From Bradyrhizobium sp. ORS 278 (lineage in GTDB: Bacteria > Pseudomonadota > Alphaproteobacteria > Rhizobiales > Xanthobacteraceae): a DNA stretch of 64,000 nt. Positions within the stretch are counted from its first letter, which is position 1. Each line of letters starts with the position of its first letter. The stretch covers positions 2,046,001-2,110,000 of the forward strand of contig NC_009445.1 of the NCBI RefSeq assembly GCF_000026145.1, in the 5' to 3' direction. Shown one piece after another: positions 26,423 to 34,153 of the stretch. The position numbers and the translations under genes are program-made. The notes under the pieces were generated by a model. That model was not told where the DNA came from and did no database searches. It saw only the letters and a list, made by a program, of their open reading frames with translations.

Positions 26423-27037
26423 TCACTCTGCATGCTGGCGGGAGCGGCTCACGGCCCGGGGCTCCGCTGATCGCCGTCGCAGCCAGTCGCGGAGGCTGAC
26501 GAGTTCGGGGCAGTCTGCCGTGCCCTCCGACGCCATCAGCCAGTGTCCCAGGCCGCTGCCATCACCGATCCTGTCCGAGCGATAGCCTGGATGATGGCCA
26601 AGGCCGCGGCTGATCAGCACGTCGATCTTTCCTTCGATCAGTTCGTGCAAGCCGGCCGGCTGCAGCACGCGCAAGCCGATCTCCGCATGTGTGCGCCGGA
26701 ATGTCTCCAGGTCCAGACAGCGCAGATCGAACTTGTCGTGGACGCCCAGCTGCAGCAGCACCGCACAGCGAGGCCTGAGGTGCAGGGTCGCGTCAGCGAT
26801 GCGGCGAAAGCCCTCGGAGATCCCGATCAAATAGTCTTGCCCCTCTTCGGTGAGGACGAGTTGCTTATGCAGACGCTCGAAGAGCCGCACCCCGAGGCGT
26901 AGTTCAAGGGCCTTGACGTGCTGGCCGATCGCGGCCGGCGTCACGTGCAGCTCATGCGCGGCCAGCTTGAAGCTGAGATGCCGCGCCGCCGCTTCGAAGG
27001 CACGCAGGGCGTTGAGGGGAGGGAGGCTGTAGGTCAT
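26423..27037 (-). pseudogene. LysR-family regulator (GcvA-like) with internal deletion
   Basis: The frame is open for 204 residues but the family is about 300. The N-terminus is a normal GcvA-type winged helix (SLPPLNALRAFEAAARHLSF, then HVTPAAIGQHVKALELRLG). The effector domain begins normally and reaches IDVLISRGLGHHPGYRSDRI. It then jumps directly to GHWLMASEGTADCPELVSLR, DWL, which corresponds to the last 35 residues of GcvA-like proteins. Roughly 100 residues of the effector domain are missing in frame. The DNA-binding half may still be made, but ligand response is probably lost. It is divergent from the ATC-hydrolase-like gene, its likely former target, and the IS element ends about 180 bases away. 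Confidence 0.75.
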
Positions 27038-27075
27038 CGTCACGCACTCTGGCATGGCTCGGCCAGGCGGCTGCA

Positions 27076-27088
27076 ATAGATTTTCTAT
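27076..27088. promoter_or_regulatory. Candidate LysR-type operator in the divergent intergenic region
   Basis: ATAGATTTTCTAT is a perfect palindrome (ATAGA, TTT, TCTAT) in the 153-base gap between the LysR-type gene and the ATC-hydrolase-like gene. LysR-type regulators usually bind such dyads in the divergent promoter region. It is a short AT-rich match, so chance cannot be excluded. Confidence 0.35.
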
Positions 27089-27190
27089 CGCTGAGCCGAA
27101 GAAACTCTGCTTTGAGGCGCGCGGGTGGTCCCGGCTAGGCTCTGCCTGCTCGAGCGCTGGTTTGGCGCCGCAGCCAGCAAGGAGGCTTCG

Positions 27191-27961
27191 ATGCCCGAGA
27201 CACATCCCTTCTACCAGTCGCACCGCAGCGCGATGCTAGCTGTCATGCACCAGTGCCTAGACCTTGCCGCTCCTTTGTTGTGCCAACGCGTCGAGCTGAG
27301 CAACATCGCTGCCGTCAGGCAAGAGGTCATCGACGAGTTCGACATCGTGCTCAGTCAGCTGCCCTATGTCGGAGGCACCGCAAGCCGGATGACCGCGTTC
27401 TTCATGCAGCTCATCGGCTTCATGGCAATGGGACGCGTGCTCCGGCGGCGCGGGTTGCCGCCCGCCGTGATCGGCGACATCGCGCGCGAGGTCCACAAGG
27501 CGCAACTGCTCACGGAGCCCGAAGCACAGCGCCTCGAAGCGGGCCGCCGCTTCATTTCGCCCGAGAACCGGAGCTTTTTGCGCGACCAGGCGGCGTTGAG
27601 CACGTCGGAGGCCCATCGGCAAGAATGTCCCGACGACTTCATTTACGACGTCGTCGAGCCCGGACCAGGTGACACCTTCGCTTTCGGCATCAACTACACA
27701 GCCTGCGGCTTCTGCAAATTCGCAGCTCGATATGGCGACAAGGACGTCCTTCCGAACCTCTGCGGTCTGGACGTCGACGCCTATGCGACCCGCGGCATCC
27801 GCCTTGAGCGGACGCAGACGCTCGCCGGCGGCGCCAGCCACTGCAACTTCCGCTTCTCGCGGCTGGAGACGGACCAGCTAACACATGGGACGTATGAAGA
27901 TAGCAAGCCTCGCGCGCTGCCAGTTACCGCGCCCTCTCCCCTTGTGGGAGAGGGCATGTAG
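27191..27961 (+). CDS. L-2-amino-thiazoline-4-carboxylate (ATC) hydrolase-family protein
   Basis: A 256-residue cytoplasmic protein. The C-terminal domain reads FGINYTACGFCKFAARYGDK, then LPNLCGLDVDAYATRGIRL and LAGGASHCNFRF, the cysteine-rich pattern of the ATC hydrolase family (ring opening of 2-amino-thiazoline-4-carboxylate to N-carbamoyl-cysteine in Pseudomonas). Most family members act on unknown substrates. AAGGAGG directly before the ATG at 27191 decides the start; earlier in-frame starts lack a site. The last ten codons and the stop lie inside a dispersed inverted repeat (27931 onward), so the native C-terminus was probably replaced or extended. Divergent from a damaged LysR regulator. 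Confidence 0.8.
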   Translation: MPETHPFYQSHRSAMLAVMHQCLDLAAPLLCQRVELSNIAAVRQEVIDEFDIVLSQLPYVGGTASRMTAFFMQLIGFMAMGRVLRRRGLPPAVIGDIAREVHKAQLLTEPEAQRLEAGRRFISPENRSFLRDQAALSTSEAHRQECPDDFIYDVVEPGPGDTFAFGINYTACGFCKFAARYGDKDVLPNLCGLDVDAYATRGIRLERTQTLAGGASHCNFRFSRLETDQLTHGTYEDSKPRALPVTAPSPLVGEGM

Positions 27962-28087
27962 GACAGAGCGGCAAGCTCGGTTGAGTGAGGGGTCTCTCTC
28001 CACCAATGCTGCTCGCCGAGAGGGACCCCTCACCCGACCGCGTATTCGGATGGGCCGGTGATGCCCTCTCCCACAAGGGGAGAGGGC
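27931..28087. repeat. Inverted-repeat element with GCCCTCTCCC-type hairpin ends
   Basis: The left end 27931-27955 and right end 28063-28087 are exact reverse complements of 25 bases. Each end is also a hairpin by itself (GCCCTCTCCC and GGGAGAGGGC around a 5-base loop). The interior contains further complementary pieces (GAGGGGTCTCTCTCC with GAGAGGGACCCCTC). The left end encodes the last codons and stop of the ATC-hydrolase-like gene. The strong stems may also stop transcription. Confidence 0.85.
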
Positions 28088-28321
28088 ACTGTATTGCGCA
28101 GTCTTGCTGCGGTACGCAGGAAGAAAGACAGGCAGGTCAAGGGACAGTGAAAAGAACGGCATCCGTATATAAGAAAAAGGTGCTGTTTTACGGAAATCAT
28201 GATTGTATATGATCATCCCGTCTCGATCTGAGGGGCGTATCGCGGTCGTCACGAACGTTGATGCGGGATGCGATGGGCGTGTCGGGCTGCAGCGCGAGCG
28301 ATCGTGCGGACGAACAGCGCG

Positions 28322-28625
28322 GTGCGCACGGTCAAGCCGTGTGGTTCTGATCTCCCGGTGCCGAGATCAAGTCTGTGCCGGCGACGGCGCGGATGACAGG
28401 GTCAAACAGCCGGTCCCTGGGGAGAGCGCGGAGCAAGCCGTAAAGCCATCGCGCAGGGAAGGCCGGGATGTCCCAGCCGATCCTGTGGTTCCTACCCCGT
28501 GCATTTCTCACGCACGGGGGCCATGGGGGCGGCGCGCTCCCGGTCTTCCCTGCGCCCTCTGTTCTCGGGGGCAAACGAACAGCAAAGCTCGGGCGCAGAT
28601 GCGCCGCGAGGAGTTGACTGCATGT
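28322..28625. repeat. Probable dispersed non-coding repeat remnant
   Basis: This region has the look of a repeat often mis-annotated as short hypothetical proteins in Bradyrhizobium genomes: on the minus strand it translates to pieces such as GAGKTGSAPPPWPPCVRNAR and ENRGRRED, phrases I have met many times in unrelated spurious proteins. It includes an inner palindrome (CCCCGTGCATTTCTCACGCACGGGG). Limits are approximate, and family membership is from memory, not from a second copy here. The flanking 28088-28321 is AT-richer in part and holds no gene I can support. Confidence 0.4.
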
Positions 28626-28645
28626 CTAAGCGATACAGCGCTGCC

Positions 28646-28728
28646 GTAGCCCGGATGAGCGCAGCGACATCCGGGGTCCAACGCGCTGTACCGGAGAACC
28701 CGGATGTCGCTGCGCTCATCCGGGCTAC
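28646..28728. repeat. Palindromic element, GTAGCCCGGATGAGCG family, copy 1
   Basis: Perfect 30-base inverted arms (28646-28675 and 28699-28728) around a 23-base loop, 83 bases in all. A second 83-base copy is at 35936-36018. Transcribed, it would form a very stable cruciform-like hairpin. Resembles REP/BIME-type elements. Confidence 0.9.
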
Positions 28729-28754
28729 GCATAAGGCGGTGCCACACATTCGGT

Positions 28755-28855
28755 GTCATCCCGGGGCGCGCGTAGCGCGAGCCCGGAATCCATCGGGCCG
28801 CAGGTGTCGTCGCCAAATGGAGTCCGGGCTCGCGCTTTCGCGCGCCCCGGAACGA
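28755..28855. repeat. Inverted-repeat element, GTCATCCCGGGGCGCGC family
   Basis: The left end GTCATCCCGGGGCGCGCG, with an inner CGCGTAGCGCG hairpin, is matched by a right end CGCGCTTTCGCGCGCCCCGG followed by AACGAC. The middle also pairs (GAGCCCGGAATCCAT with a diverged ATGGAGTCCGGGCTC). Non-coding; fourth repeat type within 1 kb. Confidence 0.75.
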
Positions 28856-28875
28856 CGGAGGACACGGTGGCGGCC

Positions 28876-30321
28876 TCACAACTCCCTTGCATTGCTGAAC
28901 GCGAACGAGCTGACGCGGCGCGTGGTCTCGTCCAGGATCAGCGTGCGCGTGATCGGCGGCTCGGCGCGCTGGGCGCAGTTTTCGCGCTCGCAGAGCCGGC
29001 AGTTGACGCCGATCGGGGTGCCCTCGGTTTTCTCCAGGTCCATGCCGGCGGCGTAGACCAGGCGCGAGGCGTGGCGGATCTCGCAACCGAGGCCAATGGC
29101 GAAGCGCGGCTGCGGCAGCGGATGCGGCGCCACGGGGCGGCGAACCATCTGGGCGATCGAGAAATAGCGCGAGCCGTCCGGCAGCTCGATGATCTGCTTC
29201 AACAGCCGATCGGGCGTGTCGAAGGTCGAATGCACGTTCCACAGCGGGCAGGTGCCGCCGAACTTGGAGAACGGGAAGGTGCCCGAGGAAAAGCGCTTGG
29301 AGACGTTGCCGGCATTGTCGACGCGCAGCATGAAGAACGGAATGCCGCGCGCGTTCGGCCGCGACAAGGTGGTGAGGCGGTGACAGACCTGCTCGAAGCC
29401 GGTGCTGAAGCGCTGCGCCAGAACGTTGATGTCGTAGCTCAGCGCTTCCGCAGCAGTGAGGAACGGCGCGTAGGGCATCATGACGGCGGCGGCGTAGTAG
29501 CTCGCCAGCGTCATGCGGTAGAGCCGGCGCGAGGTGTCGTCGATCGCCCCGGCGCGGCCGATGATGATCTCGAACTGCGGCAGGCACTCGGCCATGCCGA
29601 GCTGCACGGCAAGTTGGAAGGTGCGGCCGGGACCGTCGACGAGTTCGGAGATCAGCAACTGACGACGATGGCGGTCGTAACGCCGCAAGGTCTCGCGCAT
29701 CACGTCGACCGGCATCACCCGGGTCTGCACCGAATGTTTTTCGCGCAGCCGCGTGGCGAGCGCGGCGTACAGTCCCTCGGCAGGCACGTCGAGCGCGTCG
29801 CGCAGGGCTTCGGCCTGCTGCTCGAGCTCGGGAAAGTAGTTGCGGTTGGCCTCGATCAGGTCGCGTACCCGCTCGATCGGGTTGGCCTCGAAATGGCCGC
29901 CGGCATTGCGGTCGGCCATCTGCGCCGCCACCAGCGTCTCGCCGCGCCGCGCCTCGGCATAAGCCGCGTACAGCCGCTGCAGCGCGTGGGTGACGCCGGG
30001 GCAGAGCTCGGCGAGGTCGCGCAGCTCCTGCTTGGGCAGCTCGATCTGGCGGAACAAGGGATCGGAGAAGATCTCGTTGAGCTCGGCGAAGAAGCGGTCC
30101 TCGTCGGCGGTGGCGAGGTCGCGCAAATCGAGGTCGTAGACCTCCGCCAGCCGCAGCAGGATCTGGGCGGACACCGGGCGCTGGTTGCGCTCGATCAGGT
30201 TGACGTAGCTCGGCGAGATGCCGAGACCCTCGGCAAGCTGGGTCTGGGACAGCCCGAGCTGCTGGCGGATGCGGCGGAAGCGCGGCCCGACGAACAGCTT
30301 CTTTCCCGATTCACCGGGCAT
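28876..30321 (-). CDS. RamB/ScfR-type transcriptional regulator (XRE HTH, IrrE-like, C-terminal Cys domain)
   Basis: A 481-residue cytoplasmic regulator. Residues 10-70 form an XRE helix-turn-helix (RFRRIRQQLGLSQTQLAEGL, then ISPSYVNLIERNQRPVSAQI). A central ImmA/IrrE-like (peptidase-like) domain and a C-terminal domain with cysteines (FGGTCPLW and CRLCERENCAQRAEPP) follow. This architecture is the short-chain-fatty-acid-linked regulator group (RamB, PrpC-type, ScfR), which control acetate, propionate or related acyl-CoA metabolism. No such pathway genes are adjacent. Start at 30321 is set by GGAGG upstream and by the family's N-terminus; the frame stays open 31 codons further. The AT-rich upstream region holds a dyad that may be its own operator. 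Confidence 0.88.
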   Translation of the reverse strand: MPGESGKKLFVGPRFRRIRQQLGLSQTQLAEGLGISPSYVNLIERNQRPVSAQILLRLAEVYDLDLRDLATADEDRFFAELNEIFSDPLFRQIELPKQELRDLAELCPGVTHALQRLYAAYAEARRGETLVAAQMADRNAGGHFEANPIERVRDLIEANRNYFPELEQQAEALRDALDVPAEGLYAALATRLREKHSVQTRVMPVDVMRETLRRYDRHRRQLLISELVDGPGRTFQLAVQLGMAECLPQFEIIIGRAGAIDDTSRRLYRMTLASYYAAAVMMPYAPFLTAAEALSYDINVLAQRFSTGFEQVCHRLTTLSRPNARGIPFFMLRVDNAGNVSKRFSSGTFPFSKFGGTCPLWNVHSTFDTPDRLLKQIIELPDGSRYFSIAQMVRRPVAPHPLPQPRFAIGLGCEIRHASRLVYAAGMDLEKTEGTPIGVNCRLCERENCAQRAEPPITRTLILDETTRRVSSFAFSNAREL

Positions 30322-30365
30322 CGCAACCTCCAACGGGCCGCTCGGCCCAGGATTTTTGACAAAAT

Positions 30366-30385
30366 TTACAAAATGACATTTGTTA
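30366..30385. promoter_or_regulatory. Candidate operator upstream of the RamB/ScfR-type gene
   Basis: TTACAAA and TTTGTTA face each other across a 6-base spacer (one mismatch in the dyad), 45 bases upstream of the regulator start and within a strikingly AT-rich segment. RamB-type proteins bind AT-rich AAAGTTTGCAAA-like sites and often regulate themselves. The site also lies about 130 bases before the DUF4170 gene on the other strand. Confidence 0.45.
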
Positions 30386-30516
30386 CAAGTGATGATGTTA
30401 CATGACATCACCATTCGGAAACAAGGCCTCTATACGAAGCTGCCGGTTTCGCGTTTATCTCTGGTCACGCAAATCGCAATGCACTGTCAAAGTTGTGACG
30501 GACGATGGAGGGTCTC

Positions 30517-30723
30517 ATGACCAGCAATTTCTGGGTGATCGGCGGCGAGTTCGGCTCGATGAATTTCCACAAGCTGGTGGAAGGCTCGGCCCAGGTGAAG
30601 GGCCCGTTCAAGTCGCGCAAGGAAGCCGAGGATTGCTGGCGCGAGGTCTCCGAGGAGAACCGCCACAAGGCCGGTGTCCGCTTCTCAATCGTCGAGGAGC
30701 CGCAGCGCGCTCCGGCCGCTTGA
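30517..30723 (+). CDS. DUF4170 family protein
   Basis: A 68-residue small soluble protein matching the alphaproteobacterial DUF4170 family: MTSNFWVIGGEFGSMNFHKL, a central KGPFKSRKEAEDCWREVSEE and C-terminal RFSIVEE. GGAGGG seven bases before the ATG at 30517 decides the start over the in-frame ATG at 30505. Function unknown; the family is small, basic-acidic mixed, and often a lone gene. It is divergent from the RamB/ScfR-type regulator. Confidence 0.85.
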   Translation: MTSNFWVIGGEFGSMNFHKLVEGSAQVKGPFKSRKEAEDCWREVSEENRHKAGVRFSIVEEPQRAPAA

Positions 30724-30977
30724 GGCGGTCAGGCAATCGAGGCATTGCCGGGTATCTGAATAAAGCTCAAGGAAGAGCCCAAGGACGGGGCGGTCTCAGC
30801 CGGGTCACACCGGAAGAGGCCGCCCACGTCCGTTTTGGGCGCCTCGTTGCGCGGCTGATTATCTCAGCGTGCGTATAACCCTTTGAAGGCAAATGGGGTT
30901 TGCGGAATACTCGGTTACTGATAGGTTAACGGGAGAAATCCTGGCGAAACCAGGGCCGAACCGTGAAAGCGTGAGCG

Positions 30978-31529
30978 ATGTCCGAGGCTCCCGACAGCAG
31001 CACCGAACCCCGTCCCGTGCGCCTGCGCGAAGCGCTGCGCCAGGCCCGGCTCGAGGCCGCGGACCGGACGGGCGTCGTGGTCGATCTGCGCGATGCCGAG
31101 GTGGCGCGGCTGGAGATCCTCAACGACGCGCTCGATCCGCTGTTCGCCGAGATCCCGAACCAGATCGATCTGTTCGATCGCGGCATCAGCCAGGGGGAGA
31201 CGCCGCGGCTGTGGATCGACGTGGTCGCTCATATCGTGATGGGACGGGACAAGCGGCAGTACCGCTTCGTCCAGGACACCCGCAACGGCCGCATCGTGCT
31301 TGCGGAGTCGCACGACATCGGCGTGATCGTGAAGGCGGCGACGGACTACGTCGCCCGCCGCATGGTCGAGCGCGAGCGGGCCTTCAGCGTGGCGCGCGAG
31401 CAGGGCCAGCCCAGTGTCGCGCCGACCACGCGGAGCCGAGTTTGGCCGTTCGTGATCGGCTTCGTTCTTGGCGCAGTGTCGCTGTTCGGCTTCGCGCTCT
31501 ACGAGAGCCTGAAGCCGGTCAGTTTCTGA
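30978..31529 (+). CDS. Conserved hypothetical protein with C-terminal membrane anchor
   Basis: A 183-residue protein with a charged N-terminal domain (LREALRQARLEAADRTGVVV; IPNQIDLFDRGISQGETPRL; DRRG-like KRQYRFVQDTRNGRIVLAES). A single C-terminal transmembrane helix (RVWPFVIGFVLGAVSLFGFA, then LYESLKPVSF) makes it tail-anchored with the domain in the cytoplasm. I know similar proteins only as rhizobial hypotheticals. It converges on the phosphoesterase gene with five bases between. The 254 bases upstream show no gene. Confidence 0.75.
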   Translation: MSEAPDSSTEPRPVRLREALRQARLEAADRTGVVVDLRDAEVARLEILNDALDPLFAEIPNQIDLFDRGISQGETPRLWIDVVAHIVMGRDKRQYRFVQDTRNGRIVLAESHDIGVIVKAATDYVARRMVERERAFSVAREQGQPSVAPTTRSRVWPFVIGFVLGAVSLFGFALYESLKPVSF

Positions 31530-31534
31530 CGCGA

Positions 31535-32419
31535 TCACAGCAGCCGGATCTGGCGGATTTCGCGCACGCGCCGGGCGTCGTTCACGGAGCGCACGGTCAT
31601 GTCGCAGCGCCAATGATTGCCCTCGGCCGCGATGGCGAAGATGTTGTAGGCCGCAGCCGGCGTGTGCCCGTGCGCCAGCGAGGATGCGGAGGGCACCCCG
31701 ACGACGGGGATCTTGCGCTCGGGGCCGTCGATCCAGATCGTCGAATGCACGTGGTCATGGCCGTGCAGCACCAGCTCGACGCCATGGCGGGCGAGCAGCG
31801 CGATGAGCTCCTTGGAATCGATGAGCCGCTTCATCCGGTTGGCCGAGCGCAGCGGATGATGCACCAGCAGCACGCGGAACAAGGGCTCATGCGCGATGGA
31901 TTGGAGCAGTTGCTCCAAGGCAGCGAGCTGGGCGCTGCCGATGCGGCCGGTGGCCATGAACGGCGCCGACGGGACCGCGGAGGACAGGCTGATCAGCGCC
32001 AGCGGCCCGCGCCGGCGCAACGACGGGAAGGTCGCCGGTCCCTCGGCGTCGCCGCCGAAATAGGCGGCAAAGCTCTCGGCGAAGCGCAGCCGCGTCGAGC
32101 GCACATAGGCGTCGTGATTGCCGGGAATCGCCGTGACCTTGTCCGGCGGACCCACGGTGCGGAGCCAGGCCTGGGCGACGGGGAATTCGGACTCGAGGGC
32201 GAAGTTGACGAGATCGCCGGTCACCGCGATCTGGTCCGGCATCTGCGCGTGCAGATCGGAGATCAGCAGATCGAGGATATCGAGGCGGTGATATTTATAG
32301 CGGTTGCGCGTCCAGTTGAGATAGCCGAGCGCCCGCTTGCCGGCGAGCTCGGACAGGCGCGGCCGGTGCTGGGGCGCGAGGTGCGGGTCGGACAGATGGG
32401 CGAGCGTGAAGGCGGCCAT
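31535..32419 (-). CDS. Calcineurin-like metallophosphoesterase
   Basis: A 294-residue metal-dependent phosphoesterase. All five metal-binding blocks are visible: LAHLSDPHLAP (D-x-H) near residue 8, VTGDLVNF (GD) near 68, PGNHDAY (GNHD) near 99, VLLVHHPLR (H) near 188, and LHGHDHVH (GHxH) near 240. This matches class III cyclic-nucleotide-phosphodiesterase-like enzymes, but the substrate could be any phosphodiester. The ATG at 32419 directly follows an in-frame GTG. It is divergent from the NUDIX gene. Confidence 0.88.
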   Translation of the reverse strand: MAAFTLAHLSDPHLAPQHRPRLSELAGKRALGYLNWTRNRYKYHRLDILDLLISDLHAQMPDQIAVTGDLVNFALESEFPVAQAWLRTVGPPDKVTAIPGNHDAYVRSTRLRFAESFAAYFGGDAEGPATFPSLRRRGPLALISLSSAVPSAPFMATGRIGSAQLAALEQLLQSIAHEPLFRVLLVHHPLRSANRMKRLIDSKELIALLARHGVELVLHGHDHVHSTIWIDGPERKIPVVGVPSASSLAHGHTPAAAYNIFAIAAEGNHWRCDMTVRSVNDARRVREIRQIRLL

Positions 32420-32543
32420 CACGCGTCTCTGCGCCGATGTCGGATGCGGGCGCGTCCAGCCATCATGTCGTGCTATCCCTCATGTCAGGGGCTCTCATCG
32501 CAAGCCCCGCCCTTCAGCGCAAGACCAACAGGGACGACGAGCT

Positions 32544-33059
32544 TTGACGACAACACAGCTCAGCAGGTGGCGGATCCGCTTCGAGCCGGTGCTTCGGCGC
32601 GGCTTCCACCTCTATTGGCGGTTTGCCCGCGGCATGACGCTCGGCGTCCGCGGCGTCGTGCTGGATGCCGAAAACCGGGTGTTCCTGGTCCGGCACGGCT
32701 ATGTCGCCGGCTGGCACCTGCCGGGTGGCGGCGTCGAGGTCGGCGAGACGTTCCTGCAGGCGCTCGAGCGGGAGCTGTTCGAGGAGGGGCGGATCGCGCT
32801 TGCGGGCGAGCCCGAGCTGCACGGCATCTTCCTCAACAGCCACGTCTCGCCGCGCGACCACGTCGCCGTCTTCGTTATCAAGGGGTTTACGCAGGACCGG
32901 CCGCCGGAGCCCAACCGCGAGATCGTCGAGACCGGCTTCTTCGCCCGCGACGCGCTGCCGGAGGGCACGACGCTCGGCACGCTGTCCCGCCTGCGCGAGG
33001 TGCTGGATGGCGTTAAGATCATTCCCACATGGCGGCCCGACCCGGCCGGACCATTATGA
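32544..33059 (+). CDS. NUDIX hydrolase
   Basis: A 171-residue pyrophosphohydrolase. The Nudix box begins with GGGVEVGETFLQALERELFE (GxxxxxE at the start, REL and E at the end), with WHLPGGG just before it. The N-terminus (RWRIRFEPVLRRGFHLYWRF) is basic and aromatic. The box reads ELFEEGRI, where the classic box has REUxEExG, so the metal ligands are present. The start is uncertain: the TTG at 32544 is chosen because the longer open frame upstream translates to non-protein-like Arg-rich sequence. It is followed 48 bases later by the glycosyltransferase, so the two may be co-transcribed. Substrate unknown. Confidence 0.8.
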   Translation: MTTTQLSRWRIRFEPVLRRGFHLYWRFARGMTLGVRGVVLDAENRVFLVRHGYVAGWHLPGGGVEVGETFLQALERELFEEGRIALAGEPELHGIFLNSHVSPRDHVAVFVIKGFTQDRPPEPNREIVETGFFARDALPEGTTLGTLSRLREVLDGVKIIPTWRPDPAGPL

Positions 33060-33107
33060 ATTTCTGCACCGAAAGGCGGCACTCTCCCGGCCATGGGAGA
33101 CGGGTTC

Positions 33108-34040
33108 ATGAGTTCTCAACCGATGCGGATCGCCGTGCTGGTGCCCTGCTACAATGAGGAAGCGGCGGTCGCGACCGTGGTCCGCGACTTCAAGCAGGCG
33201 CTGCCGACGGCGACTGTCTACGTCTACGACAACAATTCGAGGGATCGCACGGTCGAGGTGGCGCGCGCGGCCGGCGCCGAGGTCCGGAGCGAGCGGCGGC
33301 AGGGCAAGGGCCACGTCGTGCGGCGCATGTTCGCCGACGTCGATGCCGACATCTACGTGCTGGTCGACGGCGATGCCACCTATGACGCGCCGAGCGCGCC
33401 CGGCATGATCGAGCGGCTCGTGAACGAGCGGCTCGACATGGTCGTGGGCCTGCGCGTCGACCAAGAGCAGGCCGCCTATCGCATGGGCCATCGCACCGGC
33501 AACTGGATGCTGACCAGCTTCTTGGCCGAGGTGTTCGGCCAGGCCTTCAAGGACATTCTGTCCGGCTACCGCGTGTTCTCGCGCCGCTTCGTCAAATCCT
33601 TTCCCGTGCTGTCCGACGGCTTCGAGATCGAGACCGAGCTCACCGTGCATGCGCTGGAGCTGGCGCTGCCGGTCGCGGAGATCGCAACGCCGTACTACGC
33701 CCGGCCCGAAGGCTCGGTCTCCAAGCTCAACACCTGGCGCGATGGCTTCCGTATCCTCAACACCATCCTGAAGCTGTACCGCTCGGAGAAGCCGCTGCGC
33801 TTTTTCACCGCGATCGGCATCTTCCTCGCGCTGGTCTCGATCGGCTTCGCTATTCCGATCTTCGTCACCTTCATCGAGACCGGGCTGGTGCCGCGGCTGC
33901 CGACCGCGGTGCTGTCGATGGGCCTGATGATCATGGCGCTGCTGTCGGCTTCGTCGGGCCTGGTGCTGGATACCGTGACGCGAGGGCGGCGGGAAATGAA
34001 GCTGCTGGCCTATCTGTCGCAATCACCGGTCGGAGGCTGA
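33108..34040 (+). CDS. Family 2 glycosyltransferase with two C-terminal membrane helices
   Basis: A 310-residue membrane-bound glycosyltransferase. GT-A fold signatures are VLVPCYNEEAAVATVV near residue 10, YDNNSRDRT near 42 and the nucleotide/metal motif VLVDGDATYD near 86. DILSGYRVFSRRFVKSFPVL is typical of the dolichyl/polyprenyl-phosphate sugar synthase-like branch. Two hydrophobic helices near 240-300 anchor it. The likely product is a polyprenyl-phosphate sugar or a lipid-linked sugar, by family only. Start at 33108 is favoured by GGGAGACGGG upstream. It probably shares a transcript with the NUDIX gene before it. Confidence 0.88.
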   Translation: MSSQPMRIAVLVPCYNEEAAVATVVRDFKQALPTATVYVYDNNSRDRTVEVARAAGAEVRSERRQGKGHVVRRMFADVDADIYVLVDGDATYDAPSAPGMIERLVNERLDMVVGLRVDQEQAAYRMGHRTGNWMLTSFLAEVFGQAFKDILSGYRVFSRRFVKSFPVLSDGFEIETELTVHALELALPVAEIATPYYARPEGSVSKLNTWRDGFRILNTILKLYRSEKPLRFFTAIGIFLALVSIGFAIPIFVTFIETGLVPRLPTAVLSMGLMIMALLSASSGLVLDTVTRGRREMKLLAYLSQSPVGG

Positions 34041-34153
34041 CCTGCGGTTCGAGATGCAGCCATCGCCCGTTCAAAGCTTGTGTCCGCCGGTCGTTCCGGC
34101 CATGGTCCTGGCTCCCGCGTTGACCGAGAAGCCTTGAACGAGAAGCCGCCACC

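Noticed and set aside
28203..28649. 148-residue plus-strand frame in the repeat cluster
   Set aside because: It lies across non-coding repeats and translates to low-complexity Arg/Ser-rich sequence.
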